64,000 nt of DNA, taken from Catellatospora sp. IY07-71. GTDB lineage: Bacteria > Actinomycetota > Actinomycetes > Mycobacteriales > Micromonosporaceae. The stretch's first letter is position 1. Each line of letters starts with the position of its first letter. Position numbers and translations under genes: made by a program. Below the pieces are notes generated by a model. It did not search any database. It worked only from the letters and a program-made list of their open reading frames with translations, and had not been told where the DNA came from. Positions 48,968 through 60,891 of this stretch are shown piece by piece. The stretch covers positions 7,933,001-7,997,000 of the forward strand of contig NZ_AP023360.1 of NCBI RefSeq assembly GCF_018326265.1, in the 5' to 3' direction.

Positions 48968-50088
48968 ACGACATGACGGAACCACTGGGCGAGCTGTCCG
49001 CCGCGGGCGTCGCGGTATGGCTCGACGACATCTCCCGGGAGCGGCTGACCGAGGGCGGCTCCCACACCGCGCTGACCAAGCTGCGTGACGAGTCGCACGT
49101 GGTCGGCGTCACCAGCAACCCGACCATCTTCGCCGGGGCGCTGGCCGGCAGCGACGACTACGACGCGCAGCTGCACGAGCTGAAGGTGCGCGGCGTCTCG
49201 GTCGACGAGGCGGTGCGCATGCTCACCACGTACGACATCCGGTGGGCGTGTGACGTGATGCGGCCGGTCTACGACGCCACCGACGGCGTGGACGGCCGGG
49301 TCTCGATCGAGGTCGACCCGCGGCTGGCCGACCAGACCGAGCCGACCATCGCCGAGGCCAAGCAGCTGTGGTGGCTGGTCGACCGGCCCAACCTGTTCAT
49401 CAAGATCCCGGCGACCCTGGCCGGCCTGCCCGCGATCACCGCGGCGCTGGCCGCCGGCATCAGCGTCAACGTGACGCTGATCTTCTCGCTGGAGCGCTAC
49501 CGCGCGGTGATGGACGCCTGGCTGGAGGGCCTGGAGCAGGCCAAGGCCAACGGGCATGACCTGTCGAAGATCGAGTCGGTGGCGTCGTTCTTCGTGTCGC
49601 GCTTCGACACCGAGATCGACAAGCGGCTGGAGAAGATCGGCACTCCGGACGCGCTGGCGCTGCGCGGGCAGGCCGCGGTGGCCAACGCCCGCCTGGCGTA
49701 CGGCGCGCACCTGGAGGTCGTGGGCGGCCAGCGCTGGGCGGCGCTCAAGGCGGCCGGGGCGCGCCCGCAGCGGCCGCTGTGGGCCTCCACCGGCACCAAG
49801 AACGCGGCCTACCCCGACACGCTCTACGTCGAGCAGCTGATCGCGCCGAACACGGTCAACACCATGCCGGAGAAGACCATGCAGGCCTTCGCCGACCACG
49901 GCAAGGTGCCCGGCGACACCGTCACCGGCAACCTGCAGTCGGCCGAGATGACCCTCGACGCGCTGCGCGAGGTCGGCGTCGACTACGACGACGTCGTCGA
50001 GTTCCTGGAGCGCGACGGCGTGGCCAAGTTCGACGCCAGCTGGAAAGAGCTCCTCGAGGGCGTACAGGCGAAACTGGAGCAGGCGTGA
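48964..50088 (+). CDS. tal: Transaldolase
   Basis: A 374-residue transaldolase that transfers dihydroxyacetone units between sugar phosphates. It begins with [15 protein letters not shown] and [14 protein letters not shown]. The Schiff-base Lys is in [31 protein letters not shown] and LWASTGTKN are further conserved strands. The length and the SRFD region fit the longer actinobacterial form. GTGA overlaps join it to tkt upstream and pgi downstream. Confidence 0.95.
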   Translation: MNDMTEPLGELSAAGVAVWLDDISRERLTEGGSHTALTKLRDESHVVGVTSNPTIFAGALAGSDDYDAQLHELKVRGVSVDEAVRMLTTYDIRWACDVMRPVYDATDGVDGRVSIEVDPRLADQTEPTIAEAKQLWWLVDRPNLFIKIPATLAGLPAITAALAAGISVNVTLIFSLERYRAVMDAWLEGLEQAKANGHDLSKIESVASFFVSRFDTEIDKRLEKIGTPDALALRGQAAVANARLAYGAHLEVVGGQRWAALKAAGARPQRPLWASTGTKNAAYPDTLYVEQLIAPNTVNTMPEKTMQAFADHGKVPGDTVTGNLQSAEMTLDALREVGVDYDDVVEFLERDGVAKFDASWKELLEGVQAKLEQA

Positions 50089-51722
50089 CGCAGGAGATGT
50101 CTGTTGGGGGCGGGCTGACCGTCAGGGTCTCCCGCGAGATCGCGGCCGAGGCGGAGCCGGTGCTGGCCGAGCTGCTGACCGACGGCGTGCCCGCCAAGCT
50201 CGCGGCCAAGGACGCCATGCTGTGGGGTCCGGCCGCCGAGCCCGAGGCGTCGATCCGGCTGGGCTGGGTGGACACGTTCGAGCGCAGCCGGGCGCTGCTG
50301 CCGCAGCTCGCCGCGCTGCGCGACGAGCTGGGCGAGCTGGACCACGTGGTGCTGGCCGGCATGGGCGGCTCCTCGCTGGCCCCGGAGGTGATCTCCCTCA
50401 CGGTGGGCAAGCAGCTCACCGTGCTGGACACCACCGACCCGGGCCAGGTGGCCGCGGCGCTGCGCGACCGGCTGGACCGCACCGTGGTGGTGGTGTCCAG
50501 CAAGTCGGGCGGCACCGTCGAGACCGACAGCCACCGCCGGGCGTACTGGCAGGCGTTCCTCGACGCGGGCCTGAGCCCGGCCGAGGCGGGCCGCCGGTTC
50601 GTCGTGGTCACCGACCCGGGCTCGCCGCTGGAGGCGACCGCCCGCGAGATGGGCGCCTCGGTGATCCTGGCCGACGCCGACGTGGGCGGGCGCTACTCCG
50701 CGCTGACCGCGTTCGGCCTGGTGCCCACGGCGCTGGCCGGGGTCGACGTGGCCGAGCTGCTGGACCAGGCCGAGTGGTTCGCGAGCACGCTGACCGAGGA
50801 CCTCGACAACCCGGCGTTCCTGCTCGGCGCGGCGATGGGCGCGGCGGCCCGCAACGGCCGCGACAAGCTCGCGCTGGTGGACGACGGCAGCGGCATCACC
50901 GGCCTGGGCGACTGGGCCGAGCAGCTCATCGCCGAGTCCACCGGCAAGGAGGGCAAGGGCGTCCTGCCGGTCGTCGTGGAGACCCCGACCAGCGCCGGCG
51001 CGACCGGCGAGGACGTGCTGACCGCCACGGTCGGCGGGGCGCTGGGCGTCGGCGAGATCCCTGGCAGCGGCGTGGTCCCGCACGTCTCGGTCAACGGGGC
51101 GCTGGGCGCGCAGTTCCTGTGCTGGGAGGTCGCCACCGCGGTGGCCGGGCGGGTGCTCGGCATCAACCCGTTCGACCAGCCCAACGTCACCGAGTCGAAG
51201 CAGAACACCGCCAAGATCCTCGAAGAGGGGCTGCCCGCGGCGGCGCCGTCGTTCACCGAGGGCGACATCGTCGGGTACGGCGCCGGGGGCTCCGTCGAGG
51301 AGGCCCTGCGCGCCCTGCTGGACGCCGCGGGCGGGCACGGCTACGTCGCGATCATGGCGTACCTGGACCGGTTCGCCGACGCCGACACCGCCAGGCTGCG
51401 CGAGCTGCTGGCCGCCGCGAGCGGCCGCCCGGTCACCTTCGGCTGGGGCCCGCGCTTCCTGCACTCGACCGGCCAGTACCACAAGGGCGGCCCGCAGTCC
51501 GGCGCGTTCCTGCAGATCACCGGCGAGGTTGCCGAGGATCTGCCGGTGCCGGGCAGGCCGTACACGTTCGGGCAACTGCAGGCGGCGCAGGCCGGCGGGG
51601 ACCGGCAGGCGCTGGCGGGGCGCGACCGCCCGCTGCTGCACCTGCACCTCACCGACCGCGCCAAGGGCATCGCCCAGCTGCTCGACGCGGCCGCCCGCCT
51701 GGCCCCCCACAAGGAAGGGTGA
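50085..51722 (+). CDS. pgi: Glucose-6-phosphate isomerase
   Basis: A 545-residue phosphoglucose isomerase within the pentose phosphate operon. The SIS-fold segments are [19 protein letters not shown] and [21 protein letters not shown]. Later come [20 protein letters not shown] and [19 protein letters not shown], containing the catalytic His/Lys regions. This is the actinobacterial variant that groups with transaldolase-Pgi fusions elsewhere. GTG at 50085 overlaps the tal stop; zwf follows after six bases. Confidence 0.93.
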   Translation: MTQEMSVGGGLTVRVSREIAAEAEPVLAELLTDGVPAKLAAKDAMLWGPAAEPEASIRLGWVDTFERSRALLPQLAALRDELGELDHVVLAGMGGSSLAPEVISLTVGKQLTVLDTTDPGQVAAALRDRLDRTVVVVSSKSGGTVETDSHRRAYWQAFLDAGLSPAEAGRRFVVVTDPGSPLEATAREMGASVILADADVGGRYSALTAFGLVPTALAGVDVAELLDQAEWFASTLTEDLDNPAFLLGAAMGAAARNGRDKLALVDDGSGITGLGDWAEQLIAESTGKEGKGVLPVVVETPTSAGATGEDVLTATVGGALGVGEIPGSGVVPHVSVNGALGAQFLCWEVATAVAGRVLGINPFDQPNVTESKQNTAKILEEGLPAAAPSFTEGDIVGYGAGGSVEEALRALLDAAGGHGYVAIMAYLDRFADADTARLRELLAAASGRPVTFGWGPRFLHSTGQYHKGGPQSGAFLQITGEVAEDLPVPGRPYTFGQLQAAQAGGDRQALAGRDRPLLHLHLTDRAKGIAQLLDAAARLAPHKEG

Positions 51723-51728
51723 CGTCAC

Positions 51729-53270
51729 GTGACCGTGCCGTCCGTCCCGCAGCGGCGCAATCCGCTGCGGGACCCCCAGGACCGCCGCCTGCCGCGCATC
51801 CCCGAGCCCTGCGCGGTGGTCATCTTCGGGGTCACCGGTGACCTCGCCCGCAAGAAGCTCATCCCGGCCGTGTACGACCTGGCCAACCGGGGTCTGCTGC
51901 CGCCCGGCTTCGTCATCGCCGGGTTCGCCCGGCGCGACTGGGGCGACGGCGACTTCGAGAGCATGGCCCGCACCGCGGCCATGGAGCACGCGCGCACCCC
52001 GTGGCGCGAGGAGGTCTGGACCCGGCTGGCCGGCAACATCCGGTTCGTGGGCGGCGCGTTCGACGACGACGCCGCCTTCGACCGGCTCTCGGCCTGCCTG
52101 AACGAGCTGCGCGACAGCCACGGCATCCAGGGCAACGCCGCGTTCTACCTGTCCATCCCCCCGGCGGCCTTCCCGACCGTGCTCAAGCAGCTGGAACGCA
52201 CCGGCATGGCGGACAACGACAAGTGCGGCGGCTGGCGCCGGGTCGTCGTGGAGAAGCCGTTCGGCGAGGACCTGGCCTCGGCCAAGTCGCTCAACGACCT
52301 CGTCGACGACGTGTTCACCGCCGAGGACGTCTTCCGGATCGACCACTACCTGGGCAAGGAGACGGTCCAGAACATCCTGGCGCTGCGCTTCGCCAACTCG
52401 CTGTTCGAGCCGCTCTGGAACTCCAAGTACGTCGACTCGGTGCAGATCACCATGGCCGAGGACGTCGGCATCGGCACCCGGGCCGGCTTCTACGACGCCA
52501 CCGGCGCGGCCCGCGACGTGCTGCAGAACCACCTGATGCAGCTGCTCGCGCTGGTCGCCATGGAGGAGCCGACCACCTTCGACGCGAGCGAGATCCGCGC
52601 CGAGAAGCTCAAGGTGCTGCGGGCCACCGTGCCGCCGAAGGACGTGGCGACCGAGACCGTCCGCGGGCAGTACCTCAAGGGCTGGGTGGCCGGCGCGCGC
52701 GCCAAGGGCTACCTGGAGGAGGCCGACGTCCCGGCGGACTCGACCACCGAGACGTACGCGGCGGTGCGGCTGACCATCCAGAACCGCCGCTGGGCGGGCG
52801 TGCCGTTCTACATCCGCGCGGGCAAGCGCCTGCCGCGCCGGGTGACCGAGGTCGCGGTGCTCTTCAAGAAGGCGCCGCACCTGCCGTTCTACCCGGAGGA
52901 CGTGGAGCTGCTCGGCAACAACCAGCTGGTGATCCGGGTGCAGCCGGACGAGGGCGTGATGCTCAAGTTCGGCTCGAAGGTGCCCGGCACCCAGATGGAG
53001 CTGCGCGACATCACCATGGACTTCGCCTACGGCGAGGCCTTCACCGAGTCCAGCCCCGAGGCGTACGAGCGGCTCATCCTCGACGTGCTGCTCGGCGACC
53101 GGACGCTGTTCCCGGACGCGGCCGAGGTCGAGGAGGGCTGGCGCATCATCGACCCGCTGGAGGACGCCTGGCAGGGCACCAAGCCGGCCACCTACCGGGC
53201 CGGCGAGTGGGGACCGCGCGAGGCCGACGAGATGCTGGCCCGCGAGGGACGCTCCTGGCGGCGGGCATGA
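51729..53270 (+). CDS. zwf: Glucose-6-phosphate 1-dehydrogenase
   Basis: A 513-residue NADP-dependent dehydrogenase catalysing the first oxidative step of the pentose phosphate pathway. The Rossmann motif is [20 protein letters not shown], the catalytic signature is [14 protein letters not shown], and [14 protein letters not shown] binds substrate. [16 protein letters not shown] is another conserved substrate-binding region. It starts at GTG 51729. opcA, which encodes its assembly factor, follows after 34 bp. Confidence 0.96.
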   Translation: MTVPSVPQRRNPLRDPQDRRLPRIPEPCAVVIFGVTGDLARKKLIPAVYDLANRGLLPPGFVIAGFARRDWGDGDFESMARTAAMEHARTPWREEVWTRLAGNIRFVGGAFDDDAAFDRLSACLNELRDSHGIQGNAAFYLSIPPAAFPTVLKQLERTGMADNDKCGGWRRVVVEKPFGEDLASAKSLNDLVDDVFTAEDVFRIDHYLGKETVQNILALRFANSLFEPLWNSKYVDSVQITMAEDVGIGTRAGFYDATGAARDVLQNHLMQLLALVAMEEPTTFDASEIRAEKLKVLRATVPPKDVATETVRGQYLKGWVAGARAKGYLEEADVPADSTTETYAAVRLTIQNRRWAGVPFYIRAGKRLPRRVTEVAVLFKKAPHLPFYPEDVELLGNNQLVIRVQPDEGVMLKFGSKVPGTQMELRDITMDFAYGEAFTESSPEAYERLILDVLLGDRTLFPDAAEVEEGWRIIDPLEDAWQGTKPATYRAGEWGPREADEMLAREGRSWRRA

Positions 53271-53304
53271 ACCCATCGACGTACGTCAGCGGAAGTAGGA
53301 GCGG

Positions 53305-54303
53305 ATGCTAGCCCTGTGGGACACCACCGGTAACGAGGTGGTGCGCAAGCTCGCCTCGGAGCGGCGCAACGCGGGCGGCGTCGCCAGCGGTCTCGCGCTG
53401 AACCTGGTCGTCATCGTGGACGAGGGCCGCGTCCGGCAGGTCGAGGACGCCGCCACCATCGCCGCCGCGTCGCACCCCTGCCGCCTGCTCGTGGTCAGCC
53501 GCGGCCCGGTGGCCGGGGTCGACACCGCGACCGCCGTCGCCAAGGACCGGCTCGACGCCGAGATCGTGGTCGGCGGCCGGCTCGGCCCGTGCGAGGCCGT
53601 GATCATGCGGATGCACGGCCGGCTCGCGCTGCACAGCGAGTCGGTGGTCATGCCGCTGCTGGCCCCGGACGTGCCCGTGGTCACCTGGTGGCACGGCTGC
53701 CCGCCGGAGCACATCGCGTACGACCCGCTGGGCGTGGTCGCCGAGCGGCGGGTCACCGACATCGCCCAGTGCCCCGACCCCGCCGCGGCGCTGCGGCAGC
53801 GGGCGGTGGACTACGCCCCCGGCGACACCGACCTGTCCTGGACCCGGCTGACCGGCTGGCGCTCGCTCATCGCCGGCGCCTTCGACACCGAGCCGGCGCC
53901 CGCCGTCTCGGCTCGGGTGCACGCCTCCCCCGGCGACCCGCTGGGCGCCCTGCTGCGCGGCTGGATCATCGCGCGGACTCAGATCACGGTGGAGACGGCC
54001 GACGCGGCGCACGGCAGCCTGTCCGGCGTCGACTTCACGCTGGCCGACGGCGGCAGCCTCAGCCTGCACAGCACCGGCGACGGCATGGCGCTGCTGCGCA
54101 AGAGCGGCGTCCGGGATCAGGTGCTACCGCTGGTCGAGCGGCGCCTGGGCGAGGTCCTCGCCGAGGAGCTGCAGCGGCTCGACGCCGACCAGCCCTACGC
54201 CGCGGCGCTGGCCGCCGCCACCGGCTCGGCCGAACTCGCCGAGCGCGCGGGCGTGCGTACCCACATCTGGCAGGACCCGGCGTGGGAGACGGTGCCCGCG
54301 TGA
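53305..54303 (+). CDS. opcA: Glucose-6-phosphate dehydrogenase assembly protein OpcA
   Basis: A 332-residue OpcA protein required for active G6PDH in actinobacteria and cyanobacteria. It begins MLALWDTTGNEVVRKLASER and contains RNAGGVASGLALNLVVIV, SESVVMPLLAPDVPVVTWW and SWTRLTGWRSLIAGAFD, all typical. ATG at 53305 has AGGAG four bases upstream. Its stop overlaps the pgl GTG (GTGA). It has no catalytic motif; its role is allosteric or assembly support of Zwf. Confidence 0.94.
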   Translation: MLALWDTTGNEVVRKLASERRNAGGVASGLALNLVVIVDEGRVRQVEDAATIAAASHPCRLLVVSRGPVAGVDTATAVAKDRLDAEIVVGGRLGPCEAVIMRMHGRLALHSESVVMPLLAPDVPVVTWWHGCPPEHIAYDPLGVVAERRVTDIAQCPDPAAALRQRAVDYAPGDTDLSWTRLTGWRSLIAGAFDTEPAPAVSARVHASPGDPLGALLRGWIIARTQITVETADAAHGSLSGVDFTLADGGSLSLHSTGDGMALLRKSGVRDQVLPLVERRLGEVLAEELQRLDADQPYAAALAAATGSAELAERAGVRTHIWQDPAWETVPA

Positions 54304-55067
54304 CGGAGCAGAGTGTGATGGTGCACGCGGACGCGCGGCTGCTCGCTGAGGCGGTGGCCGCGCGCCTGATCGTGCGGGTGCTGGACGCGCAGGCCGAGCG
54401 GGGCTCGGCCGACATCGTGCTGACCGGGGGCCGGGTCGCGGCCGCCGTATACCGGGCGGTGTTGGCCAACCCGGCCCGGGACGCGGTCGACTGGTCCCGG
54501 GTCGACCTCTGGTGGGGCGACGAGCGCTTCCTGCCCGCGGGCGACCCGGACCGCAACGACACCCAGGCGCGCGAGGCTCTGCTGGACGCGCTGCCGCTCG
54601 ATCCCGCCCGGGTGCACCCGATGCCACCCGCCGACGGGCCGGACGGCGCAGACCCGGAACTGGCGGCCGCGCGCTACGCCGCGGAACTCGCCCGCTCCGC
54701 GCCCGGCTCGGGCGAGCTGCCGCACTTCGACGTGCTGCTGCTGGGCGTGGGCGAGGACGGGCACGTGGCGTCGGTCTTCCCGGAGCACCCGGTGGCCTAC
54801 GAGACGCGGCCGGTCAGCGCGGTGCGGGGCAGCCCGAAGCCGCCGCCGGTGCGCACCACGCTGACCCTGCCGGCGATCAACACGGCCGACGAGGTGTGGC
54901 TGATCGCGGCCGGACCGGACAAGGCGGGCGCGGTGGGCATGGCGCTGACCGGGGCGGGGCCGGTGCAGCTGCCCGCGGCCGGGGTGCACGGCGTCTCGCG
55001 TACCGTCTGGCTGCTCGACCGGGCTGCGGCAGCCCAGGTCCCGCTGAGCTCCCGGGCACTGCGCTGA
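54300..55067 (+). CDS. pgl: 6-phosphogluconolactonase
   Basis: A 255-residue lactonase of the glucosamine-6-phosphate isomerase fold, hydrolysing 6-phosphogluconolactone from Zwf. IVLTGGRVAAAVYRAV is the first phosphate-binding loop, DLWWGDERFLPAGDPDRN the second, and LLLGVGEDGHVASVFPEHP carries the catalytic His region. GTG at 54300 overlaps opcA. It is the last gene of the operon and is followed by a strong rho-independent terminator. Confidence 0.94.
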   Translation: MTEQSVMVHADARLLAEAVAARLIVRVLDAQAERGSADIVLTGGRVAAAVYRAVLANPARDAVDWSRVDLWWGDERFLPAGDPDRNDTQAREALLDALPLDPARVHPMPPADGPDGADPELAAARYAAELARSAPGSGELPHFDVLLLGVGEDGHVASVFPEHPVAYETRPVSAVRGSPKPPPVRTTLTLPAINTADEVWLIAAGPDKAGAVGMALTGAGPVQLPAAGVHGVSRTVWLLDRAAAAQVPLSSRALR

Positions 55068-55088
55068 GCCGACGACAGAGCAAAGGCG

Positions 55089-55124
55089 AAAGGGCGGCTG
55101 ACCCATCAGGTCAGCCGCCCTTTT
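55089..55124. terminator. Rho-independent terminator between pgl and secG
   Basis: AAAGGGCGGCTGACC (55089-55103) pairs perfectly with GGTCAGCCGCCCTTT (55109-55123) around a five-base loop, and the 3' arm ends in a T run (TTTT to 55124). AAA precedes the stem, so it works on both strands and would end both convergent transcripts. This is the only convergent gap with a conventional terminator unrelated to families A-E. Confidence 0.92.
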
Positions 55125-55135
55125 CGTGCGTGCTG

Positions 55136-55402
55136 TCAGCCGACGTTGCCGGCGGCCATCTCCAGCTTCAGCCAGAGACCGAGTCCGACAATGCAGGCGA
55201 ACCAGACGATACCCACCAGCACGGTGTAGCGGTCGAGGTTCTTCTCCGCCACCGACGAGCCCGCCAGGCTCGAGGAGACGCCGCCGCCGAACATGCTGGA
55301 CAGGCCGCCGCCCTTGCCCCGGTGCAGCAGGACCAGCAGCGTCAGCAGGGCGCTGGTGATGATCAGCAACACGATCAACGTGTAGGCGAAGCCGATCGGC
55401 AT
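55136..55402 (-). CDS. secG: Preprotein translocase subunit SecG
   Basis: An 88-residue SecG with two transmembrane helices (about residues 4-26 and 60-80) joined by the conserved cytoplasmic loop HRGKGGGLSSMFGGG. It assists SecYE-driven protein export. It starts at ATG 55402. In many actinobacteria it directly follows tpiA; here a solute-binding lipoprotein gene lies between them. Confidence 0.95.
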   Translation of the reverse strand: MPIGFAYTLIVLLIITSALLTLLVLLHRGKGGGLSSMFGGGVSSSLAGSSVAEKNLDRYTVLVGIVWFACIVGLGLWLKLEMAAGNVG

Positions 55403-55478
55403 GAGCAGGTGTCCTTAGGTTCGGTGGCCGCTCGCGCGGCCGCGGGTGTCGGTCAACAATAGCGGGCGAGGCGGGCGG

Positions 55479-57287
55479 CTAGGAGCCCGAGGAGGTCACA
55501 TCCACCGGAATCGAGGGATCCTTCAGGCCCAGCGCGGCCAGATCCGGCGCGCCGAACTGCGAGTGGATGAACGCCCCGGCCACGTTCGAACCGTACATCC
55601 GGATCGAGTTCGGGTAGAGCACGGGGATCGTCACGGCCAGCTCGGAGAGCTTGCTGTCCAGCTCGCCCCACAGCTTGTACTGCCGCTCCGCGTTGGTCTC
55701 CCCCATCGCCTCGGCGATCGCCTTGTCGATGTCGGCGTTCTGCAGGAACGAGTAGTTCGAGCCGCTCTGCTCGCCGGTCGGCTTCACCAGCTGGCCGTCG
55801 AACAGCGGCGGGATGACCGCCGAGCCGTTCGCCCAGTCCGGCAGCCAGCCGGCGTACACCAGGTGGTTGCCGTGGCCGATGTCGGCGATGGTGCCCCAGT
55901 ACTTGTCCGCGGGGTAGCGCTTGAGATTCACCTTCACGCCGATGCGCACGTACGCGTCGACCATGGTCTTCACGTAGCGGGCGATCGTGTCGTTGTCCGG
56001 CAGCGCCACCGAGATGGTGTCGGGGCAGGTCACGCCCGCGGCCTTGGCCTTCTCGATGTGCTGGAGCGCCTTGTCCTCGTTGCCGTCGCTGTCGACCAGG
56101 GTGTCGTAGTGGTCGAACTTGGCGTGCGCGGCCAGGCCCGGCGGGAGCATCGCGGTGGCCAGGTCACCGATGATCGAGCCGCCCATCGCCTGCCGGTACT
56201 TGCGCTTGTTGAACGCGTACACCAGCGCCTTGCGGCAGTCGAGGTTCTTGACCAGCTGGGTGTTGATGGCGAAGTAGCGCACCGAGCCGGTGGGGCCGGT
56301 GGCCGCCCGCTGCGACAGCTTCGGGTCGTTGATCACCTGCTGCAGGAAGTTCGGCGCGACGTTGTTCTGCAGCATGATCGTGTTGCGGTCGGCGCCCTGG
56401 TCCTGGATCAGCGCGTTGGTCACCGCCGGGTCGTTCTCGTCGACCTGGAACACGATCTTGTCCGGGTGGCCCTTGCGCACCGAGTCCAGGCTCGGCGACC
56501 AGTGCTCGTTGCGGACCAGGGTGAAGACGCTGTCCTTCGCCGTGCGCGCCTCGACCCGGTAGGGCCCGTTGGACAGCGGGCGCAGGTCGTACGCCTCCTT
56601 GTCGGCGTCGGCGCCCGGCTTGACCGGCGAGAAGATGGGCAGCGCCACCGTGTAGTTGAAGTCGCCCGCCGGCTGCTTCAGCCGGAACCGGACGGTGTAC
56701 GCGTCCTCGCAGGAGACGGACTCCAGCTCCTTGCCGCCGAACGGGCCCTCGTACGGGCTCGCGTTGTCCTTCAGCATCAGCTCGGCGTAGGGCAGGCCCG
56801 AGTCGAACGTCGCCGCGAAGTTGCGCTCGACGCCGTACTTGAGCTGCTGGCAGTTGACCTGCGCGCCGTCCTCCCACTTCATGCCCTCGCGCAGCTTGAA
56901 CTCCCAGACCGTGTTGTTCTCGCTGGGGCGGCCGAGGTCGGTGGCCAGGTCGGGCACCAGCTCGCTGCTGGCCGCGCCCGGCTCCGCCTTGTACGTGGTC
57001 AGGGTGCGCGACAGCAGCCGGCTGATGTTGGCGTCCATCGCCGCGGCGATGCGCTGCGGGTCCAGGTGCTCCGGCAGCGAGGGCAGCACCACGCGCAGCG
57101 TGCCGCCCGAGGCGACGGTGTCGTTCGCGTCGGCCGCCGAGTCGCAGGCGGAGGCGGCGCCCAGCGCCACGAGCGCCACGGCGGCCGCGGTCAGGCGGCG
57201 CAGGCGCCGGGGTTGCGGAGTCGCCTGGGGCGCCAGGTGGGTGGCGGCGCTCCGCGACGAGCCAGTTTCGGGAGAGAGGTTCGGCAT
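55479..57287 (-). CDS. Family 5 (peptide/nickel-type) ABC solute-binding lipoprotein
   Basis: A 602-residue extracytoplasmic solute-binding protein of the SBP_bac_5 family. An Arg-rich start is followed by a hydrophobic stretch (about residues 31-46) ending GAASAC, an imperfect lipobox with Ala at -3. The mature part has GGTLRVVLPSLPEHLDPQ, VWEFKLREGMKWEDG, SNGPYRVEA and YAGWLPDWANGS, all typical of peptide or oligosaccharide binders. GGGAGG precedes ATG 57287. No permease or ATPase gene is adjacent, so it is an orphan receptor here. It interrupts the usual tpiA-secG linkage. Confidence 0.9.
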   Translation of the reverse strand: MPNLSPETGSSRSAATHLAPQATPQPRRLRRLTAAAVALVALGAASACDSAADANDTVASGGTLRVVLPSLPEHLDPQRIAAAMDANISRLLSRTLTTYKAEPGAASSELVPDLATDLGRPSENNTVWEFKLREGMKWEDGAQVNCQQLKYGVERNFAATFDSGLPYAELMLKDNASPYEGPFGGKELESVSCEDAYTVRFRLKQPAGDFNYTVALPIFSPVKPGADADKEAYDLRPLSNGPYRVEARTAKDSVFTLVRNEHWSPSLDSVRKGHPDKIVFQVDENDPAVTNALIQDQGADRNTIMLQNNVAPNFLQQVINDPKLSQRAATGPTGSVRYFAINTQLVKNLDCRKALVYAFNKRKYRQAMGGSIIGDLATAMLPPGLAAHAKFDHYDTLVDSDGNEDKALQHIEKAKAAGVTCPDTISVALPDNDTIARYVKTMVDAYVRIGVKVNLKRYPADKYWGTIADIGHGNHLVYAGWLPDWANGSAVIPPLFDGQLVKPTGEQSGSNYSFLQNADIDKAIAEAMGETNAERQYKLWGELDSKLSELAVTIPVLYPNSIRMYGSNVAGAFIHSQFGAPDLAALGLKDPSIPVDVTSSGS

Positions 57288-57417
57288 CGTCGTCCTCCCA
57301 GCGGGCGTGGGGGTGGCCCGCCAAGGATCTCTAGGGGTGGTCTGGGGGTATGCCGTGCAACATCAAAGTCGCCCGGTCACGCGCACACTCTAGGCACTCG
57401 GGCGGCCCCTGCGGCAG

Positions 57418-57452
57418 CCGGGAGTCAGATCGCAACAAAGCGAGACTCCGGG
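57418..57452. promoter_or_regulatory. Perfect 9-bp inverted repeat upstream of the solute-binding protein gene
   Basis: CCGGGAGTC (57418-57426) is exactly inverted in GACTCCGGG (57444-57452) with a 17-base spacer. It lies about 130 bp upstream of the lipoprotein start and 110 bp downstream of tpiA. It could be an operator for the lipoprotein gene or a second hairpin in the tpiA 3' region. Confidence 0.35.
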
Positions 57453-57495
57453 CAGCCACGAGATCACTTTCCGTGTCCGTCCCGTGATACGGCGA

Positions 57496-57531
57496 AGCCC
57501 CGCCCGGCTGCGGCAGCAGCGGGACGGGGCT
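57496..57531 (-). terminator. Hairpin downstream of tpiA
   Basis: AGCCCCGCCCG (57496-57506) is inverted against CGGGACGGGGCT (57520-57531) with one bulge and a 13-base loop. It lies about 33 bp beyond the tpiA stop on the transcribed strand and has no T run. It probably ends the gap-pgk-tpiA transcript. Confidence 0.6.
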
Positions 57532-57564
57532 CCGCGAGCGGCTCGCGCCGCGACTTGCACCTGC

Positions 57565-58344
57565 TCAGACGCCCAGGCGGCAGATCTTGGCGAACTCGTC
57601 GCCGTCCAGGCTCGCGCCGCCGACCAGCGCGCCGTCCACGTCGGGCTGCGCCATGATCTCGGCGATGTTGCCGGCCTTCACCGAGCCGCCGTAGAGGACC
57701 CGGACCACCTGCGCGGTGGACTCGCCCTGGGTCTTGGCCAGCTGCGCACGGATCGCGCCGATGACCTCCTGGGCGTCCTCGGGCGTGGCGGTCTTGCCGG
57801 TGCCGATCGCCCAGACCGGCTCGTACGCCACGACGACCTTCTCGACCTCGGCCGGGCTCAGCTTGGCCAGGCCGCCGTCGAGCTGGGCCAGGGTGTACTC
57901 GACGTGGTTGCCCGCCTCGCGCACGTCCAGGCCCTCGCCCACGCACAGGATCGGCGTGATCTCGTTGGCCAGCGCCGCCTTCACCTTGGCGTTGACCAGC
58001 TCGTCGGACTCGGCGTGGTACTGCCGGCGCTCGGAGTGGCCGACCGTCACGAACGAGCAGCCCAGCTTCGCCAGCATCGTGCCGGAGATCTCCCCTGTGT
58101 ACGCGCCGGACGCGTACGCCGACAGGTCCTGCGCGCCGTACTTGATGAGCAGCTTGTCGCCGTCCACCAGGGTCTGCACGCTGCGGATGTCGGTGAACGG
58201 CGGCAGCACGGCCACCTCGACGTCCTCGAGCTGCTTCTCGGTCAGGCTGAACGCCAGCTTCTGCACGAGCTTGATGGCCTCGAGGTGGTTGAGGTTCATC
58301 TTCCAGTTGCCGGCCATCAGGGGCCGGCGCTTGACCTCTGCCAT
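57565..58344 (-). CDS. tpiA: Triosephosphate isomerase
   Basis: A 259-residue TIM barrel interconverting dihydroxyacetone phosphate and glyceraldehyde 3-phosphate. The catalytic Lys is in [11 protein letters not shown], the electrophilic His in [11 protein letters not shown], the base Glu in [16 protein letters not shown], and the phosphate-gripping end is [14 protein letters not shown] at 58344 overlaps the pgk stop (TGATG). It is the last gene of gap-pgk-tpiA. Confidence 0.96.
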   Translation of the reverse strand: MAEVKRRPLMAGNWKMNLNHLEAIKLVQKLAFSLTEKQLEDVEVAVLPPFTDIRSVQTLVDGDKLLIKYGAQDLSAYASGAYTGEISGTMLAKLGCSFVTVGHSERRQYHAESDELVNAKVKAALANEITPILCVGEGLDVREAGNHVEYTLAQLDGGLAKLSPAEVEKVVVAYEPVWAIGTGKTATPEDAQEVIGAIRAQLAKTQGESTAQVVRVLYGGSVKAGNIAEIMAQPDVDGALVGGASLDGDEFAKICRLGV

Positions 58345-59539
58345 CACTTCTCCAGAGCTTCGAGACCGGGCAGCTTCTTGCCCTCGAGGTACTCCAGGGA
58401 GGCGCCGCCGCCCGTGGAGATGTGGCCGAACGCGGCCTCGTCGATGCCGAGCGCGCGCACCGCCGCGGCGGAGTCGCCGCCGCCGACCACGGTGAAGCCG
58501 TCCACCTTGGTGATGGCCTCGGCCACGCCCCGGGTGCCGCCCGCGAACGGGGCCAGCTCGAACACGCCCATCGGGCCGTTCCAGAAGACCGTCTTCGCGC
58601 CGGACAGCGCGTCGGCGAACAGCGCCACCGACTCCGGGCCGATGTCCAGGCCGAGCCAGCCGGCCGGGATCGCGGTCGCGGCGACCGTGTCGGTCGCGGC
58701 GTCGGCGGCGAACTTGTCCGCCACCACGACGTCGACCGGCAGCACGATCCGGTCGCCCGCGCGCGCCAGCAGGTCGCGGCAGGTGTCCAGCATCTCCTCC
58801 TGCAGCAGCGAGGCGCCCACCTCGTGGCCCTGGGCCTTGAGGAAGGTGAAGCACATGCCGCCGCCGATGAGCAGCTTGTCGGCCCGGCCCAGCAGCGCCT
58901 CGATCACGGCGAGCTTGTCGGACACCTTCGAGCCGCCCAGCACCACCGCGTACGGCGTCGCCGCGTCCTCGGTGAGGCGCTTGAGCACCTCGACCTCGCG
59001 CCGCACCAGGCCGCCCGCGTAGTGCGGCAGCCGGGCCGGCACGTCGTAGACGCTGGCGTGCTTGCGGTGCACCGCGCCGAACGCGTCGTCGACGTACACG
59101 TCGGCGAACGCGGCCAGCTGGTCGGCGAACGCGCCGCGCGCGGCCTCGTCCTTGCTGGTCTCCCCGGCGTTGAAGCGCAGGTTCTCCAGCAGCACGACGC
59201 CGCCCGGGGCCAGCGCCGCCACGGCGGCCTGCGCCGACGGGCCGACGGTGTCCTCGGCGAACGCCACCGGCGAGCCGAGCAGCTCGGCGAAGCGGGTGGC
59301 CACCGGGGCCAGGGTGAACTTCGGGTCGGGCTCACCCTTCGGGCGGCCCAGGTGCGACATGACGATCACCGCGGCGCCCGCGTCGCGCAGCGCCGTGATG
59401 GTCGGCAGCACCGCCCGGATCCGGCCGTCATCGGCGATCGTCCCGGGGCTCTCCTTGACGAAGGGCACGTTCAGGTCGGCGCGCACCAGCACGCGCCGAC
59501 CCGAGACGCCCTCGGCGAGCAATTCGTCGAGGTTGCGCA

Positions 59540-59540
<1 letters not shown>
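58344..59540 (-). CDS. pgk: Phosphoglycerate kinase
   Basis: A 398-residue glycolytic kinase. The N-lobe has [12 protein letters not shown] and [13 protein letters not shown] (substrate-binding Arg residues), and [14 protein letters not shown] lies at the domain hinge. The nucleotide lobe has [10 protein letters not shown] and [11 protein letters not shown]. Length is normal. ATG at 59540 overlaps the gap stop (TAATG) and the stop overlaps tpiA. Confidence 0.96.

Positions 59541-60891
<1,351 letters not shown>

Noticed and set aside
49983-53276. A 1097-codon open frame antisense to pgi and zwf
   Set aside because: It spans two genes on the other strand with no motif or start context; it is a shadow frame.
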